Shown one piece after another: positions 42,041-51,604 of a stretch of 58,203 nucleotides of DNA. Positions within the stretch are counted from its first letter, which is position 1. The number at the start of each line of letters is the position of its first letter. The stretch spans positions 1 to 58,203 of the forward strand of contig JAFEBW010000011.1 of assembly GCA_018242445.1 (NCBI GenBank), in the 5' to 3' direction. The notes below the pieces were generated by a model, which was given only the letters and a program-made list of their open reading frames with translations, was not told the origin of the DNA and did not search any database. The stretch is from Pseudomonadota bacterium. GTDB taxonomy: Bacteria; Pseudomonadota; Gammaproteobacteria; Xanthomonadales; Xanthomonadaceae. A program made the position numbers and the translations under genes.

Positions 42041-42724
42041 TCATGCATCGGTGATGACACGCGCCGCTTCGGCAAGCTCCATGGAATGCTGTGTTGCATC
42101 CGTGCCGTGGCTCAACAGGCCCAGCCGCGGCACCGGCAGCAGGCGATCGAGGATGGCGATGGTTTCGCGCTGGCGTGAAAAATCAGGATCGACGCCGCTG
42201 CCGATCCAGCCGAGCAGAGGCAACCCATCGGCAACGATGGCCTTTGCACTCAGCCGTGCGTGATTGATGCAGCCCAGCCGCAGGCCGACCACCAACAGCG
42301 CCGGCAACGCGAGATCGCGCGCGAGATCGGCGTGCTCGACGTCCACCGCCAGCGGCGAACACCAACCGCCGACACCTTCCACCAGCACGAAGTCGGCCTG
42401 CGCGCGCAGCGCATCGAAGGCTTCGCGCAGTTTGTTTCGATCGACGACCACGCCGGCCAGCGCGGCGGCGATCTCCGGCGCGGTCGGTTCGGGCAAGGCA
42501 TATGGGTTGACGTGCTCGTAGGCGGGGCGTGGATCGCTGGCCGCTTGCAGCGCGAGCGCATCCTCGTTGCGCCAGCCACCGGCCGTGCGCTCGCTGCCGC
42601 TGGCCACCGGCTTCATGCCGACCGCGCGCAGTCCGCGCGTGCGCAGCGCCAGCAACAGCGCGCACGACGCAGTGGTTTTGCCAATACCGGTGTCGGTGCC
42701 GGTGATGAATACGCCTCTGGACAT
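42041..42724 (-). CDS. bioD: Dethiobiotin synthetase
   Basis: 227 residues. ATP-dependent closure of the ureido ring in biotin synthesis. The P-loop GTDTGIGKTT, KPVASGS, VEGVGGWCSPLA and LRLGCINHA are diagnostic. Start ATG42724 has AGAGG upstream and gives the family N-terminus SRGVFITGTDTG. It stands alone here; bioA, bioB, bioC and bioF are not in the window. It diverges from msrC across 62 bases. Confidence 0.95.
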   Translation of the reverse strand: MSRGVFITGTDTGIGKTTASCALLLALRTRGLRAVGMKPVASGSERTAGGWRNEDALALQAASDPRPAYEHVNPYALPEPTAPEIAAALAGVVVDRNKLREAFDALRAQADFVLVEGVGGWCSPLAVDVEHADLARDLALPALLVVGLRLGCINHARLSAKAIVADGLPLLGWIGSGVDPDFSRQRETIAILDRLLPVPRLGLLSHGTDATQHSMELAEAARVITDA

Positions 42725-42733
42725 CGTTGCCTC

Positions 42734-42760
42734 TTGGATGGTCGGCGCTACGGATACAAT
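42734..42760 (+). promoter_or_regulatory. Candidate promoter of msrC
   Basis: TACAAT (42755-42760) is a good -10. TTGGAT (42734-42739) is upstream with a short spacer of 15 bases. The region also serves as the bioD leader on the other strand. Confidence 0.4.
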
Positions 42761-42786
42761 GCCCATTCAAGCACAGGCGGGCGGCG

Positions 42787-43269
42787 ATGCACGAACAAAC
42801 GACCTTGAGCGGCAGCAAGCCCGAGCAGTACGCGCAACTCGCGCAAGCCGCGCGCGGTTTGCTTGCCGGCGAGCGCGACCGCATCGCCAATGCCGCCAAC
42901 CTGTCGGCGCTGGTCTACCACGCGCTGCCGGCGCTGAACTGGGTCGGATTTTATTTTTTCGACGGACACGAACTCGTGGTCGGCCCGTTCCAGGGCCAGC
43001 CGGCCTGCGTGCGCATCGGGCTCGACCGTGGCGTGTGCGGCGCGGCGGCGAGCACGCGGCAAACCCAGCGCGTGGCCGATGTGCTGGCCTTCCCCGGCCA
43101 CATCTTCTGCGACGGCGCATCACGCTCGGAGCTGGTGGTGCCGCTCGTGCGCAACGACGAACTGCTCGGCGTGTTCGATCTCGACAGCCCGGAATTGAAC
43201 CGCTTCGATCCCGACGATCAGCGCGGCCTCGAAGAACTGGCGCGCATCTGGCTGGAGGCGAGCGCATGA
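42787..43269 (+). CDS. msrC: Free methionine-(R)-sulfoxide reductase (GAF domain)
   Basis: 160 residues, a stand-alone GAF domain. The three cysteines used by this family are present: in PACVRIGLDRGVCG (two) and HIFCDGASRSELVVP (catalytic). NWVGFYFFDG is also typical. It repairs oxidised free methionine. The stop overlaps the start of the next gene (ATGA at 43266). Confidence 0.9.
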   Translation: MHEQTTLSGSKPEQYAQLAQAARGLLAGERDRIANAANLSALVYHALPALNWVGFYFFDGHELVVGPFQGQPACVRIGLDRGVCGAAASTRQTQRVADVLAFPGHIFCDGASRSELVVPLVRNDELLGVFDLDSPELNRFDPDDQRGLEELARIWLEASA

Positions 43270-43718
43270 ACGACAAGCTGCTCAACATCGGCCCGAAGTC
43301 GGCGGCGTGGCTGCGCCAGGTCGGCATCCGCTCGCGCGAGCAACTGGTCGAAGCCGGCGCGCTGGGCGCCTTCATCAAGATCAAGCGCGCCGGCTTCCGT
43401 CCGGGCCTGAACCTGTTGTACGCGCTGGAAGGCGCCATCCTCGACTGCCACTGGCGCGACCTGCCCGAGGGGCGTCGCGACGCGCTGCTGGCCGCTGCCG
43501 ATGCTGCCGGCGCCACCGCGCCGCCCGTGCGCGGCAAACCGCTGCCGCCGGCCGAGCCGGTGCGCACGATCTGGTCGGACGAGGACGCGCGCGGACACGA
43601 TGAAGACCGCGATCCGCATCAGAACGCAGGCGGCGCGAACGATCATAGCGACGACGGTTATGCGAGCGATGGATTCGATGCGCCGGATCGCTCAACTTCA
43701 CAAGGCGACGACGACTGA
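43266..43718 (+). CDS. TfoX C-terminal-domain protein
   Basis: 150 residues. The first ~85 match the TfoX/Sxy C-terminal domain (LLNIGPKSAAWLRQVGIRSR, LGAFIKIKRAG, LLYALEGAI), a helix-hairpin-helix-like fold. The TfoX N-terminal domain is absent. The tail (about 100-150) is Asp-rich, low complexity and probably disordered. It is translationally coupled to msrC by a four-base overlap. A link to competence is only by homology. Confidence 0.82.
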   Translation: MNDKLLNIGPKSAAWLRQVGIRSREQLVEAGALGAFIKIKRAGFRPGLNLLYALEGAILDCHWRDLPEGRRDALLAAADAAGATAPPVRGKPLPPAEPVRTIWSDEDARGHDEDRDPHQNAGGANDHSDDGYASDGFDAPDRSTSQGDDD

Positions 43719-43766
43719 TCCAATTCGCTGACACGATATTGGCGACGGACACCGCGAAGCGGTGTT

Positions 43767-44453
43767 TCAGCGCGGCCGCGCCGGCGCATCCTCGATCGCA
43801 TCCTTGCCCCACGCCGGCGCGGTGGCGATCGCCGGCAACACCGCGTCCACCGCATCCACCATCTGCCACATCGCGCCGTGGCCGGGGTTCATGAAGCACT
43901 CGTCGATCACCTGCCGCTGCATGAAAGTCGCCCACGGCGTCCAGTAGCCGCGCGTGTTCAGCAGCACGATCGGCTGATGGTAGATACCCAATTGCTTGAG
44001 CGTGATCGCCTCGAACAATTCCTCCAGCGTGCCGCAGCCGCCGGGCAGCGCGACCACCGCATCCGAGCCGGTCAGCAGCCGATGCTTGCGCTCGCGCATG
44101 TCCTCGACGAATTGCAGGGTGAATCCGCCTTCCGGGCGCGGGCCGACGCCCGGCGGCTTGCGCCAATGATCGCGCGCGCCGTCCATCGTCGCGTTGGCGG
44201 AGACACCCTGCGTGGCATCGCCTTTCCCAGGCCAGGCCCACTCGCGTTCGACCATGAAGCGCGGGATGACCCCGACCACCTCGCCGCCGGCTTCCAGCGC
44301 GCCATCGGCCAGAGCGCCCATCGACCCGACCGCGCCGCCGCCGTACACCAGCACATGCCCGGCCCGCGCCAGCGTCGCCCCGAGCGCGCGCGCGTCGGCG
44401 TGGTAGGCGCTATCGCAGTGCGCGCTGGAGGCGGCGTAGATGCAGATGCGCAT
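43767..44453 (-). CDS. LOG family (TIGR00730) nucleotide hydrolase
   Basis: 228 residues. Rossmann-like fold with the LOG motifs LVYGGGAVGSMGALADGAL and PGGCGTLEELFEAITLKQLG (usual PGGxGTxxE). LOG proteins cleave nucleoside 5'-monophosphates to free bases (cytokinin activation in plants). Compared with typical ~195-residue members there is an insert of about 30-35 residues after VIPRFMVEREWAWP (about 75-108). Confidence 0.88.
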   Translation of the reverse strand: MRICIYAASSAHCDSAYHADARALGATLARAGHVLVYGGGAVGSMGALADGALEAGGEVVGVIPRFMVEREWAWPGKGDATQGVSANATMDGARDHWRKPPGVGPRPEGGFTLQFVEDMRERKHRLLTGSDAVVALPGGCGTLEELFEAITLKQLGIYHQPIVLLNTRGYWTPWATFMQRQVIDECFMNPGHGAMWQMVDAVDAVLPAIATAPAWGKDAIEDAPARPR

Positions 44454-44498
44454 GGCGGCGTCACTGACCTCGGATCGAGATGGGCATGAGACAAGGCA

Positions 44499-44517
44499 AT
44501 GCTGATTGATTCAGCGT
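44499..44517. promoter_or_regulatory. 19-base near-palindrome upstream of the LOG gene
   Basis: ATGCTGATTGATTCAGCGT pairs outward from its centre at 44508, with GCTGA/TCAGC exact. It lies 46-64 bases upstream of the LOG start codon in the 288-base gap 44454-44741, which otherwise holds nothing I recognise. Possible operator; unproven. Confidence 0.3.
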
Positions 44518-44741
44518 GCGAGTCGAGTCCGGGCGTGTACCGGATCAAAGCGGCGCTGATACTTCCTGGATGGAATTATTCATTGCTTCCATAACACGGA
44601 ATCGCGCGGGAAGTCACCGGTCTTTGGAATGCCATGCGGCTGCCTGCTTCAGGGGTCGCCGAAATCACGCGATACTTGCCCTGCGCGGCGCAAGCGGTGC
44701 GATTCCGCAGGCGCTGCCTCCAGTCCATTTCAGCGGCCATC

Positions 44742-45377
44742 ATGCGCGACATCCTGCTGTTCGACCTCGACGGCACCCTGATCGACTCCGAAGTCGGCAT
44801 CGCGCGCTGCAATGCCTACGCGCTGGAACGGCTCGGCGAGCCGGTTCCCGATGCGGTGGCGATGCGCACGTGGATCGGCCCGTCGCTGCGCACCAATTTC
44901 GGTTCGGTGCTGCACGATGCCGAGCGCACCGAACGCGCGGTCGCGTTGTACCGCGAACGCTTCGACGCCATCGGCTGGTCGGAGCACACGGTCTATCCGG
45001 GCATCGAGGACGCGCTGCGCGCCTTGCATGCGGCGGGGCATCGCATGTCCGTCGTCACCGCCAAGAACCAGCCGCACGCCGAACGCATCGTCGCCCATCT
45101 GCCGTTCGGCGATCTGTTCGAGACCATCACCGGCGCCAGTGTCGATGGCCGCATCGGCGAAAAGCCCGAGTTGATCGGCGTCGCCATAGGCCATCTGGGG
45201 GTGCCGCCATCGCGGTGCTGGATGATCGGCGACCGGCATCTGGACATCGACGGCGCGCGCCACCACGGCATGCGTTCGGTCGGCGTGCTGTGGGGCTTCG
45301 GCGGTGCCGACGAGTTGCGCGCGGCGACGGCGCTGTGCGCGCGGCCGGATGAGCTGGCCGCGGCATTGGCGGATTGA
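44742..45377 (+). CDS. HAD-superfamily hydrolase, phosphoglycolate phosphatase-like
   Basis: 211 residues. Motif I DLDGTLIDSE (nucleophile and acid Asp), motif II SVVTAKN, Lys in GEKPELIG and motif IV MIGDRHLDIDGARHHGM are all present, and the helical cap between motifs I and II puts it in HAD subclass I. It resembles the Gph/PGP group; the true substrate cannot be told from sequence. Start ATG44742 is placed just before the first beta strand. Confidence 0.87.
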   Translation: MRDILLFDLDGTLIDSEVGIARCNAYALERLGEPVPDAVAMRTWIGPSLRTNFGSVLHDAERTERAVALYRERFDAIGWSEHTVYPGIEDALRALHAAGHRMSVVTAKNQPHAERIVAHLPFGDLFETITGASVDGRIGEKPELIGVAIGHLGVPPSRCWMIGDRHLDIDGARHHGMRSVGVLWGFGGADELRAATALCARPDELAAALAD

Positions 45378-45425
45378 TGCGAAGAATCGCTGTTCCCGCG
45401 CACGCGACAGCGCGCGTTGCCAACG

Positions 45426-45460
45426 CCTTCCCCCGCTTGCGGGGGAAGGTCGGGATGGGG
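45426..45460. repeat. REP-like hairpin between convergent genes
   Basis: CCTTCCCCCGC-TT-GCGGGGGAAGG is a perfect 11-bp stem with tail TCGGGATGGGG. Its stem and tail are those of the copies at 21559-21651 and 35948-35985. It lies nine bases before the end of the TPR-sulfotransferase gene and may act as a two-way terminator. Confidence 0.8.
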
Positions 45461-45468
45461 CAGGTTCT

Positions 45469-47697
45469 TTATCCTCCCAGGTGGTACCCGTAGCGCTCGA
45501 TCCACGGCTGCAGCAGCGGCAGGTGCGGTTCGAGGTGGCGTCGGTAGCGCTGCCAGCGCCCGCGTGCCTGCCGGTAGATCGGCTGGCTGACCTGTTCGTA
45601 GCTGGGCGTGTTGATCTTGCCGCGGTCGAGCGCCTTGCTGGAAAACTGCCGCAACGAGTCTTCCCATGGCACGCCGAGGAAATCGCACAGCGCGCGCACC
45701 TGCCCGTCGAAGTCGTCCACCATGCCCTCGTAGCGGATGGTGTGCACGTTCAATCCCAGACGTTCGCGAAAAACCGTCCACAGGCGCATCGTGCGGTCGT
45801 AGATCGAAGCGGTCTGGCCGAGGGTGCGGAAGTTGGCCATGGCCTCGTTGAGCCGGAAGTTCTGCATGAAGCAGCTCAGCACCGCGTCGCAGGGATGGCG
45901 CTGCGCGAACAGGAACTTCGCCTGCGGAAAGGCGACATGGATCAAGCCGGCGAGGGTCAGGTAGAACGGGAACTTGTCGATCAGCAATTGCCCGGGTCGC
46001 AGCGCGCACAACTCGCCGACCGCGCGCCAGTAGGTCTCGCGCAGCAATTGCGCATCCAGTGCGTCGCAGCCCGGCAAGGTGTGCGGGTAGCCGCCGGGCA
46101 TGCGTCGCGCCAGCCCCAATGCCTTGCCGAAGGTTTGTTTTTCCTCCAGCACCGCGATCTGGCTGTGGCTGAACAACACGGTGTTGAGCAAGGTCGTGCC
46201 CGAGCGCGGGAAGCCGAGCAGGATCACCGGCGACGCTTCGCCCGGCGGCGGATCGCGCGACGGCAGCTTCCAGGTTTCCAGCCAGCCTCGATCGATCAAT
46301 TCGAGCAGGTAGTCCACCCCGCGCGAGAACTTGTTGCCGTCCGGGTCGTCCACGCCGGGCTCCGGCCTGGCGATGGCGTTGGCGCGGGTGAAGGCGGCGA
46401 TCGCCGCGTCGGTGTCGTCGAGCGCATCGAGGATGCGGCCGCGTTCGAACAACACGGTCTGCACCTGTACATCGGGGCCGGGGATGCGCGCGGCCGCATC
46501 GAGGTGTTCGATGGCGAGGCCGTAATCTTTTTGCCGACGCGCGAGTCTTGCCCGCAGCAGGTGGGCTGCGCCGATCACCGGGTCGCTCGCGTCGGGCAGG
46601 GTGGCGGCGATGCGCAGCGCCGTCTGCGCGTGGGTCAGCGCTTCATCGAGACGATTGCTGGTTTCGTACAGGTTGCCGAGGTTGACATGCGCCGGCAGCA
46701 GGTCGGGGGATAGTTCGAGCGCGCGCCGATAGGCGGCTTCGGCGGGTTCGAGTTGTTGCTGGAGATCGTGGAAACTGCCTTTGGAGTTCCAAGTCGCAGG
46801 GCTGTCGGGTGCGGCCTGCAGCATCTGCGCGAGCAGGGGTTCGGCGCGCTCGAACTGGCGGGCTTCCAGCCACTGGCGGCAGGCGATTTCCCATTGCTCG
46901 TCGCGGCCTGCCGCATCGCCGCCTGCGGCGAGGCAGTGGCCTCGTTCGACTCGGCATTCGGGCAGCTCGGGGGCGATGGTTTCGATCGCATCGAGGCTGG
47001 CCAAAGCGCTGGCGACGTCGCCCATCGCGCGCTGGCAGCGGGCGATGTCGATCCGGATCTGCGGCTCGTCCGGCCACGCGCGCAGGCAGTGCTGGAGCCG
47101 CAGCAGCGCGCGCGGCCAGTCCCCGGCATCGCGGTGGAAGCGACCGGCTTCGAGCAGCACAGCCGGCTCGCCGGGAGCCATCCGCTCGGCCTGCGAGAAG
47201 AATGCAGCGGCCCGTGCGGTATCGCCGGCCTGCCCGCAGGCGGTGGCAAGGTTGACCAATACGGGCAGGTTGTCCGGCTGCGCCTGCCGTACGCGATCCA
47301 GCGCCGCAACCGCCTGCGGCCAAGCGTGCTCCCTCAGCAGGCATTGCGCGAGCCCGTAACCGGCGATCGCGTGTTGCCGATCCATGCCCAGCGCACGTTC
47401 GAATGCCTGGCGCGCATCCGCGATTTCGTCGATCTCCAGCCGTGCGTGGCCAAGTGCCGCCCACGCATCGGCGCTGTCCATCCCAAGTCGGATCGCCTTC
47501 CACAGCAGGTAGGCGGCTTCCTCGTTGCGTTCCGTGCGCAGGCAGAACTGTCCGTACTCGGCGAGCGCCGCGGCGTCGTTGCGGGCGTGCTCGAGGCATT
47601 GCAGGTAGAGCGCGTCGGCGCGCAGCACATCCTGCCGTGCGAGCGCCTGCCGGGCCTGTTGCAAACATTCCGTTGCGGCGACGGGGGATTGTTTCAT
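45469..47697 (-). CDS. TPR-repeat sulfotransferase (downstream copy)
   Basis: 742 residues, no signal peptide. The N-terminal half (about 10-430) is a superhelix of tetratricopeptide repeats, for example DAWAALGHARLEIDEIADAR and ERALELSPDL-like units. The C-terminal domain (about 480-742) is a PAPS sulfotransferase: 5'-PSB loop LLGFPRSGTTLLNTVL and 3'-phosphate site FLFAQRHPCDAVLS. It starts inside the stop of its paralogue (ATGA at 47694-47697), so the two are translationally coupled. The acceptor is unknown; the TPR part probably recruits a protein or peptide. Confidence 0.87.
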   Translation of the reverse strand: MKQSPVAATECLQQARQALARQDVLRADALYLQCLEHARNDAAALAEYGQFCLRTERNEEAAYLLWKAIRLGMDSADAWAALGHARLEIDEIADARQAFERALGMDRQHAIAGYGLAQCLLREHAWPQAVAALDRVRQAQPDNLPVLVNLATACGQAGDTARAAAFFSQAERMAPGEPAVLLEAGRFHRDAGDWPRALLRLQHCLRAWPDEPQIRIDIARCQRAMGDVASALASLDAIETIAPELPECRVERGHCLAAGGDAAGRDEQWEIACRQWLEARQFERAEPLLAQMLQAAPDSPATWNSKGSFHDLQQQLEPAEAAYRRALELSPDLLPAHVNLGNLYETSNRLDEALTHAQTALRIAATLPDASDPVIGAAHLLRARLARRQKDYGLAIEHLDAAARIPGPDVQVQTVLFERGRILDALDDTDAAIAAFTRANAIARPEPGVDDPDGNKFSRGVDYLLELIDRGWLETWKLPSRDPPPGEASPVILLGFPRSGTTLLNTVLFSHSQIAVLEEKQTFGKALGLARRMPGGYPHTLPGCDALDAQLLRETYWRAVGELCALRPGQLLIDKFPFYLTLAGLIHVAFPQAKFLFAQRHPCDAVLSCFMQNFRLNEAMANFRTLGQTASIYDRTMRLWTVFRERLGLNVHTIRYEGMVDDFDGQVRALCDFLGVPWEDSLRQFSSKALDRGKINTPSYEQVSQPIYRQARGRWQRYRRHLEPHLPLLQPWIERYGYHLGG

Positions 47698-49931
47698 CCG
47701 TCCGCCCGCGCAGCGATTGGGGCATAGCCGAAGCGTTCGATGTAAGGCGCCAGCGCCGGCAAGCAGGGTTCGAGGAATTCGCGATAGCGCTCCCAGCGGT
47801 AGCGCGATTCGCGGTAGATCGGGCGCACCACCTGTTCGTAGCTGGGGGTGTTGATCTTGCCGCGCTCCCGCGCCTTGCTGGAAAAATCGCGCAACTCGCC
47901 GCGCCATTCCACGCCGAGGAAGCCGCACAGCGCGCGCACCTGCCCGTCGAAGTCGTCCACGACATCCTCATAGCGGATGGTGTGCACGTTCAGCGGCAGT
48001 TGTTCGCGGTAGAACTGCCACAGATCCATCGTGCGCGTGTACAGCGCGACCGTGTCGGCGAGGGTGCAGAAGTTGGTCATGGTGTTGTTGAGCGTGAACG
48101 ATTGCATGAAACAGCTCAGCACCACGTCGCAGGGATGGCGCAGGGCGAACACGAAGCGCGCCTGCGGGAACACCCGATGCAGCATGCCGGCGAGCAGGGT
48201 GTTCATCGGGAACTTGTCGAGCAGCAGTCCGGGCGCGGCGCCGCCGCCGTGCTGGGCCACGACGCGATCGTAGGCCGCGCGCAGCCAATCGATGTCGAAG
48301 CCATCCAGGCGCGCGAGCGCATGCGGGTAGCCGCCGGGCATGGCCTGCACGCCGTCGAGGATCGCCTGCACGGTGGGCTTTTCCTCGATGGTGCGGATCG
48401 CCGGATGGCCGTCGAGCACCTGATTGAGCAAGGTGGTGCCCGAGCGCGGGAAGCCGATCAGGAAGGCGATTGGCAGATGTTCGGTCAGGCCGAGGATGGG
48501 CCGCCACGCTTGCAAACCACCCTTGCCGACGAAGTCGAGCATGTACTCCACGCCGGCCAGGGCCTTGTTGCGGCCGGGGTGCACGCGCTGCCATGCATCG
48601 AGGGCGAGACGGTTGCCTTCGCCGAATGCGGCCATCGCGCCATCGGCATCGCCCTGCGCATCGCGCCATTTGCCGCGTTCGAAGGCCGCGTGCATGCGTT
48701 GCTGTGCGTTCGACGCAAGGGCCTGGATACGATCCAAGTGGAGGCGGGTGGTTGCGTCATCCTTGCGGCGGCGGGCCAGTCGCGCCAACGCGAGCTGGAT
48801 CTCCACCGCCGCCGGCGGGCATTCGCCGGACGGCAGGTGTGCAGCCGCTGCCTGCGCGACGCGTTCGGCTTCGTCCAGCCGGTTGCTGGCCTCGTGCAGC
48901 AGGGCCAGATGGGCGATGGCGGGCAGATGCGAGGGGTCGAGGGCGATGGCCTTGCGCCATGCGGCTTCGGCGGCATCGAGACGATGCCGTTGTTCCTCGA
49001 GCAGACCGCGCAGGTTCCAGCCGGCAGCGCTGGCCGGAAACTGCTCCAGCAGGCGATCGAGCAGTGACCGTGCAGCGTCGCATTGTCCGCGGTCGATCCG
49101 GATCTGGATGGCGGCGAGCCAGTGCGCTGCGCGCGCCGCGCCAGCGCGGCACTCGCCTTGCGCCTCGCGTACATCGGCTTGTTCGGGGGCGGCTTGCTGC
49201 GCCTGTTCCAGCAGGCGCAGTGCGCGCGCGGTGTCGCCGCGTGCGTGCAGGCAGCGCGCCTGTTCCAGCAGCAGGCGCGGCTCGCGCGGGTCGGCGGCCA
49301 TGGCGCGTTCGAGCAGGGCGAGTGCGCGCGCCGGCTCGCCGTGTTCGCGCAGGAAGCGAGCCCACGCCAGCAGCAGCCCCGGGTCGTTGGGTGCGCCTTG
49401 CGCCGCTTGCTCGTAATACGTGGCCGCGGATTTCGCATCACCGGCGCGGGCGCAGGCCTGCGCGAGGTGGAACAGGATCGGATAGGCATCGCCCGCCGTG
49501 GCCGTCGCCAGGGCAGCGGCGAACGCAGCGGCAGCTTGCGGCCATGCGCCCGCGTGTTGGTGGCACAGGGCCAGCCCGTAACGCGCCGATGGCTCGCCGG
49601 GATGGATCGCCAGCGCGGCTTCGAAACTGCCGTTTGCGGCTTCGATGCAGCCGAGTTCGAGCAGCGCATACCCGCGTTGCGCCAGCCATCCGGCTTGCCC
49701 GGGGTGCAGCGATGCGGCCTTGGCCAGCAACCAGTCGGCGCTGGCGGCACGTGAGCTGCGCAGGCAGAAGATGCCGTACTCGGCCAGCACTTCGGCGTCG
49801 CCGGGTTCGCCATCGACGAGCTGGCGGAACAACGCATCGGCACGCTGGAAATCGCCGCGGGCGATGGCGGCCCGGGCGGATGCAACGCTGAGGCGGTCGG
49901 TGGCGGCGGCGCGGATCGACATGGGCAACAT
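47694..49931 (-). CDS. TPR-repeat sulfotransferase (upstream copy)
   Basis: 745 residues with the same plan as its partner: TPR array (about 10-440), then sulfotransferase with FLIGFPRSGTTLLNQVLDGH and FVFALRHPCDVVLS. Both end with a closely similar block (NVHTIRYE, VDDFDGQVRALC, FLGV, GKINTPSYEQV, PIYR), showing tandem duplication. Start ATG49931 or 49922 (MSIRAAATD); neither has a clear Shine-Dalgarno. TATGAT on the reverse strand at 49998-50003 may be its -10. Confidence 0.86.
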   Translation of the reverse strand: MLPMSIRAAATDRLSVASARAAIARGDFQRADALFRQLVDGEPGDAEVLAEYGIFCLRSSRAASADWLLAKAASLHPGQAGWLAQRGYALLELGCIEAANGSFEAALAIHPGEPSARYGLALCHQHAGAWPQAAAAFAAALATATAGDAYPILFHLAQACARAGDAKSAATYYEQAAQGAPNDPGLLLAWARFLREHGEPARALALLERAMAADPREPRLLLEQARCLHARGDTARALRLLEQAQQAAPEQADVREAQGECRAGAARAAHWLAAIQIRIDRGQCDAARSLLDRLLEQFPASAAGWNLRGLLEEQRHRLDAAEAAWRKAIALDPSHLPAIAHLALLHEASNRLDEAERVAQAAAAHLPSGECPPAAVEIQLALARLARRRKDDATTRLHLDRIQALASNAQQRMHAAFERGKWRDAQGDADGAMAAFGEGNRLALDAWQRVHPGRNKALAGVEYMLDFVGKGGLQAWRPILGLTEHLPIAFLIGFPRSGTTLLNQVLDGHPAIRTIEEKPTVQAILDGVQAMPGGYPHALARLDGFDIDWLRAAYDRVVAQHGGGAAPGLLLDKFPMNTLLAGMLHRVFPQARFVFALRHPCDVVLSCFMQSFTLNNTMTNFCTLADTVALYTRTMDLWQFYREQLPLNVHTIRYEDVVDDFDGQVRALCGFLGVEWRGELRDFSSKARERGKINTPSYEQVVRPIYRESRYRWERYREFLEPCLPALAPYIERFGYAPIAARADG

Positions 49932-50134
49932 CGTTGAAACCGGCAGGTGGCATGCGGCACACGCGATCGGTGCGCGATGCGGTTTTTGCGGCCGCTCATC
50001 ATAGCGCGGGGCGCCGCATGGCCCGTTCAACTGCACTCGAGCCCGTTCGCAACCACCATGCCGCCCCGGGAAGCTGAATCACGCGCCATGCGCCGCGACT
50101 GCGAATCGTCATGCGAGCATGCGATGATCGCGCC

Positions 50135-51604
50135 ATGAATGCCCCACTCCGCCGCACCCGCATCCTCGCCACCCTGGGGCCCGCCACCGACGCGCCGGGC
50201 GTGCTCGAAGCCCTGATCGCCGCCGGGGTGGACGTGGTGCGGCTGAACTTCTCGCACGGGCAGGCCATCGACCATGCGCGCCGGGTCGCGCAGGTGCGCG
50301 GCATCGCCGACCGCCTGCAACGCGAGGTCGGCATCCTCGCCGATTTCCAGGGCCCGAAGATCCGCGTCGAGCGTTTCGCGGAAGGGTCCGTGCAACTCAA
50401 GCGCGGCGAGGTGTTCGTGCTCGAATGCCGCGCCGACGCCGCGCCGGGCGATGCCCACCGGGTGGGCATGAGCTACCTCGGCCTCGTCCACGACGTGCAG
50501 ATCGGCGACACCTTGCTGCTCGACGACGGCCTGATCGCCCTGCAGGTCACCGCCATCGAGGGCAGCGACATCCGCACCGAGGTGCTCACCGATGGCGTGC
50601 TGTCCGACCGCAAGGGCCTGAATCGACTCGGCGGCGGGCTGTCGCTGGGCGCGTTGACCGACAAGGATCGCGCCGACATCGCGCAGGCGGCGAAGATCGG
50701 CGTGGACTTCATGGCGATTTCGTTCTGCCGCAGCGCCGCCGACATGCACGAGGCGCGCGCGCTGGCGCGGGCCGCCGGCGGCACGCGGGTGGCGATGGTG
50801 GCCAAGATCGAGCGCGCCGAGGCGATCGCCAACCTCGGCGAAATCATCGACGCCTCCGACGTGGTGATGGTCGCGCGCGGCGATCTGGGCGTGGAAATCG
50901 GCGACGCCGAATTGCCGGGCCTGCAGAAGAAGATCATCCGCGAGTCGCTCGAACGCGGGAAAGTCGTCATCACCGCCACGCAAATGCTGCAATCGATGGT
51001 CGAGCATCCGATCCCGACCCGTGCCGAGGTGCTCGACGTGGCCAATGCGGTGATCGACGGCACCGACGCGGTGATGCTCTCGGCCGAGACTGCTTCCGGG
51101 CAGTTTCCGGTGAAGTCGGTCGAGGCGATGGTGCGCATTTGCCTGGGCGCCGAGCGCCAGTTCGAGGCCGACACCGATTTCGAGGCCGCGCAGCGCGACC
51201 TCAAGCAGGTCGATCAGGCGATCGCGATGGCGACCATGTTCCTGACCGAGCACATCCAGGTGCGCGCGGTGGTGGTGCTCACCGAGTCGGGCAGCACCGC
51301 GCGCTTCCTCTCGCGTTATCGCTCGCCGGTGCCGATCTACGGCCTCTCGCGGCATGCCGACGCGCGCCGGCGGATGGCGATGATGCGCGACGTGTTCCCG
51401 ATCGCCTTCGACAGCCGCGGCCTGCCGCCGCGCGATGCCGCGCGCGCCGCCGTGCGCCTGCTGTTCGACCACGGCCACCTCGCCGCCGGCGACCGCCTGA
51501 TCTTCACCAGCGGCGACACCATGGAACTGCGCGGGGCGACCAATACCCTGCGGCTGCTGGAAGTGGATGCCGACGGCGGCGCGGATGGGCTGGGGGAGTT
51601 GTAA
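50135..51604 (+). CDS. pyk: Pyruvate kinase
   Basis: 489 residues. Last step of glycolysis. RRTRILATLGPATD, VDVVRLNFSHG, ILADFQGPKIRV, the metal-binding MVARGDLGVEIG, ITATQMLQSM and DAVMLSAETASGQ are all intact. ATG50135 is chosen over upstream in-frame codons because it sits just before the conserved RRTRI. Its TAA shares one base with the next gene's ATG (TAATG). Confidence 0.96.
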   Translation: MNAPLRRTRILATLGPATDAPGVLEALIAAGVDVVRLNFSHGQAIDHARRVAQVRGIADRLQREVGILADFQGPKIRVERFAEGSVQLKRGEVFVLECRADAAPGDAHRVGMSYLGLVHDVQIGDTLLLDDGLIALQVTAIEGSDIRTEVLTDGVLSDRKGLNRLGGGLSLGALTDKDRADIAQAAKIGVDFMAISFCRSAADMHEARALARAAGGTRVAMVAKIERAEAIANLGEIIDASDVVMVARGDLGVEIGDAELPGLQKKIIRESLERGKVVITATQMLQSMVEHPIPTRAEVLDVANAVIDGTDAVMLSAETASGQFPVKSVEAMVRICLGAERQFEADTDFEAAQRDLKQVDQAIAMATMFLTEHIQVRAVVVLTESGSTARFLSRYRSPVPIYGLSRHADARRRMAMMRDVFPIAFDSRGLPPRDAARAAVRLLFDHGHLAAGDRLIFTSGDTMELRGATNTLRLLEVDADGGADGLGEL

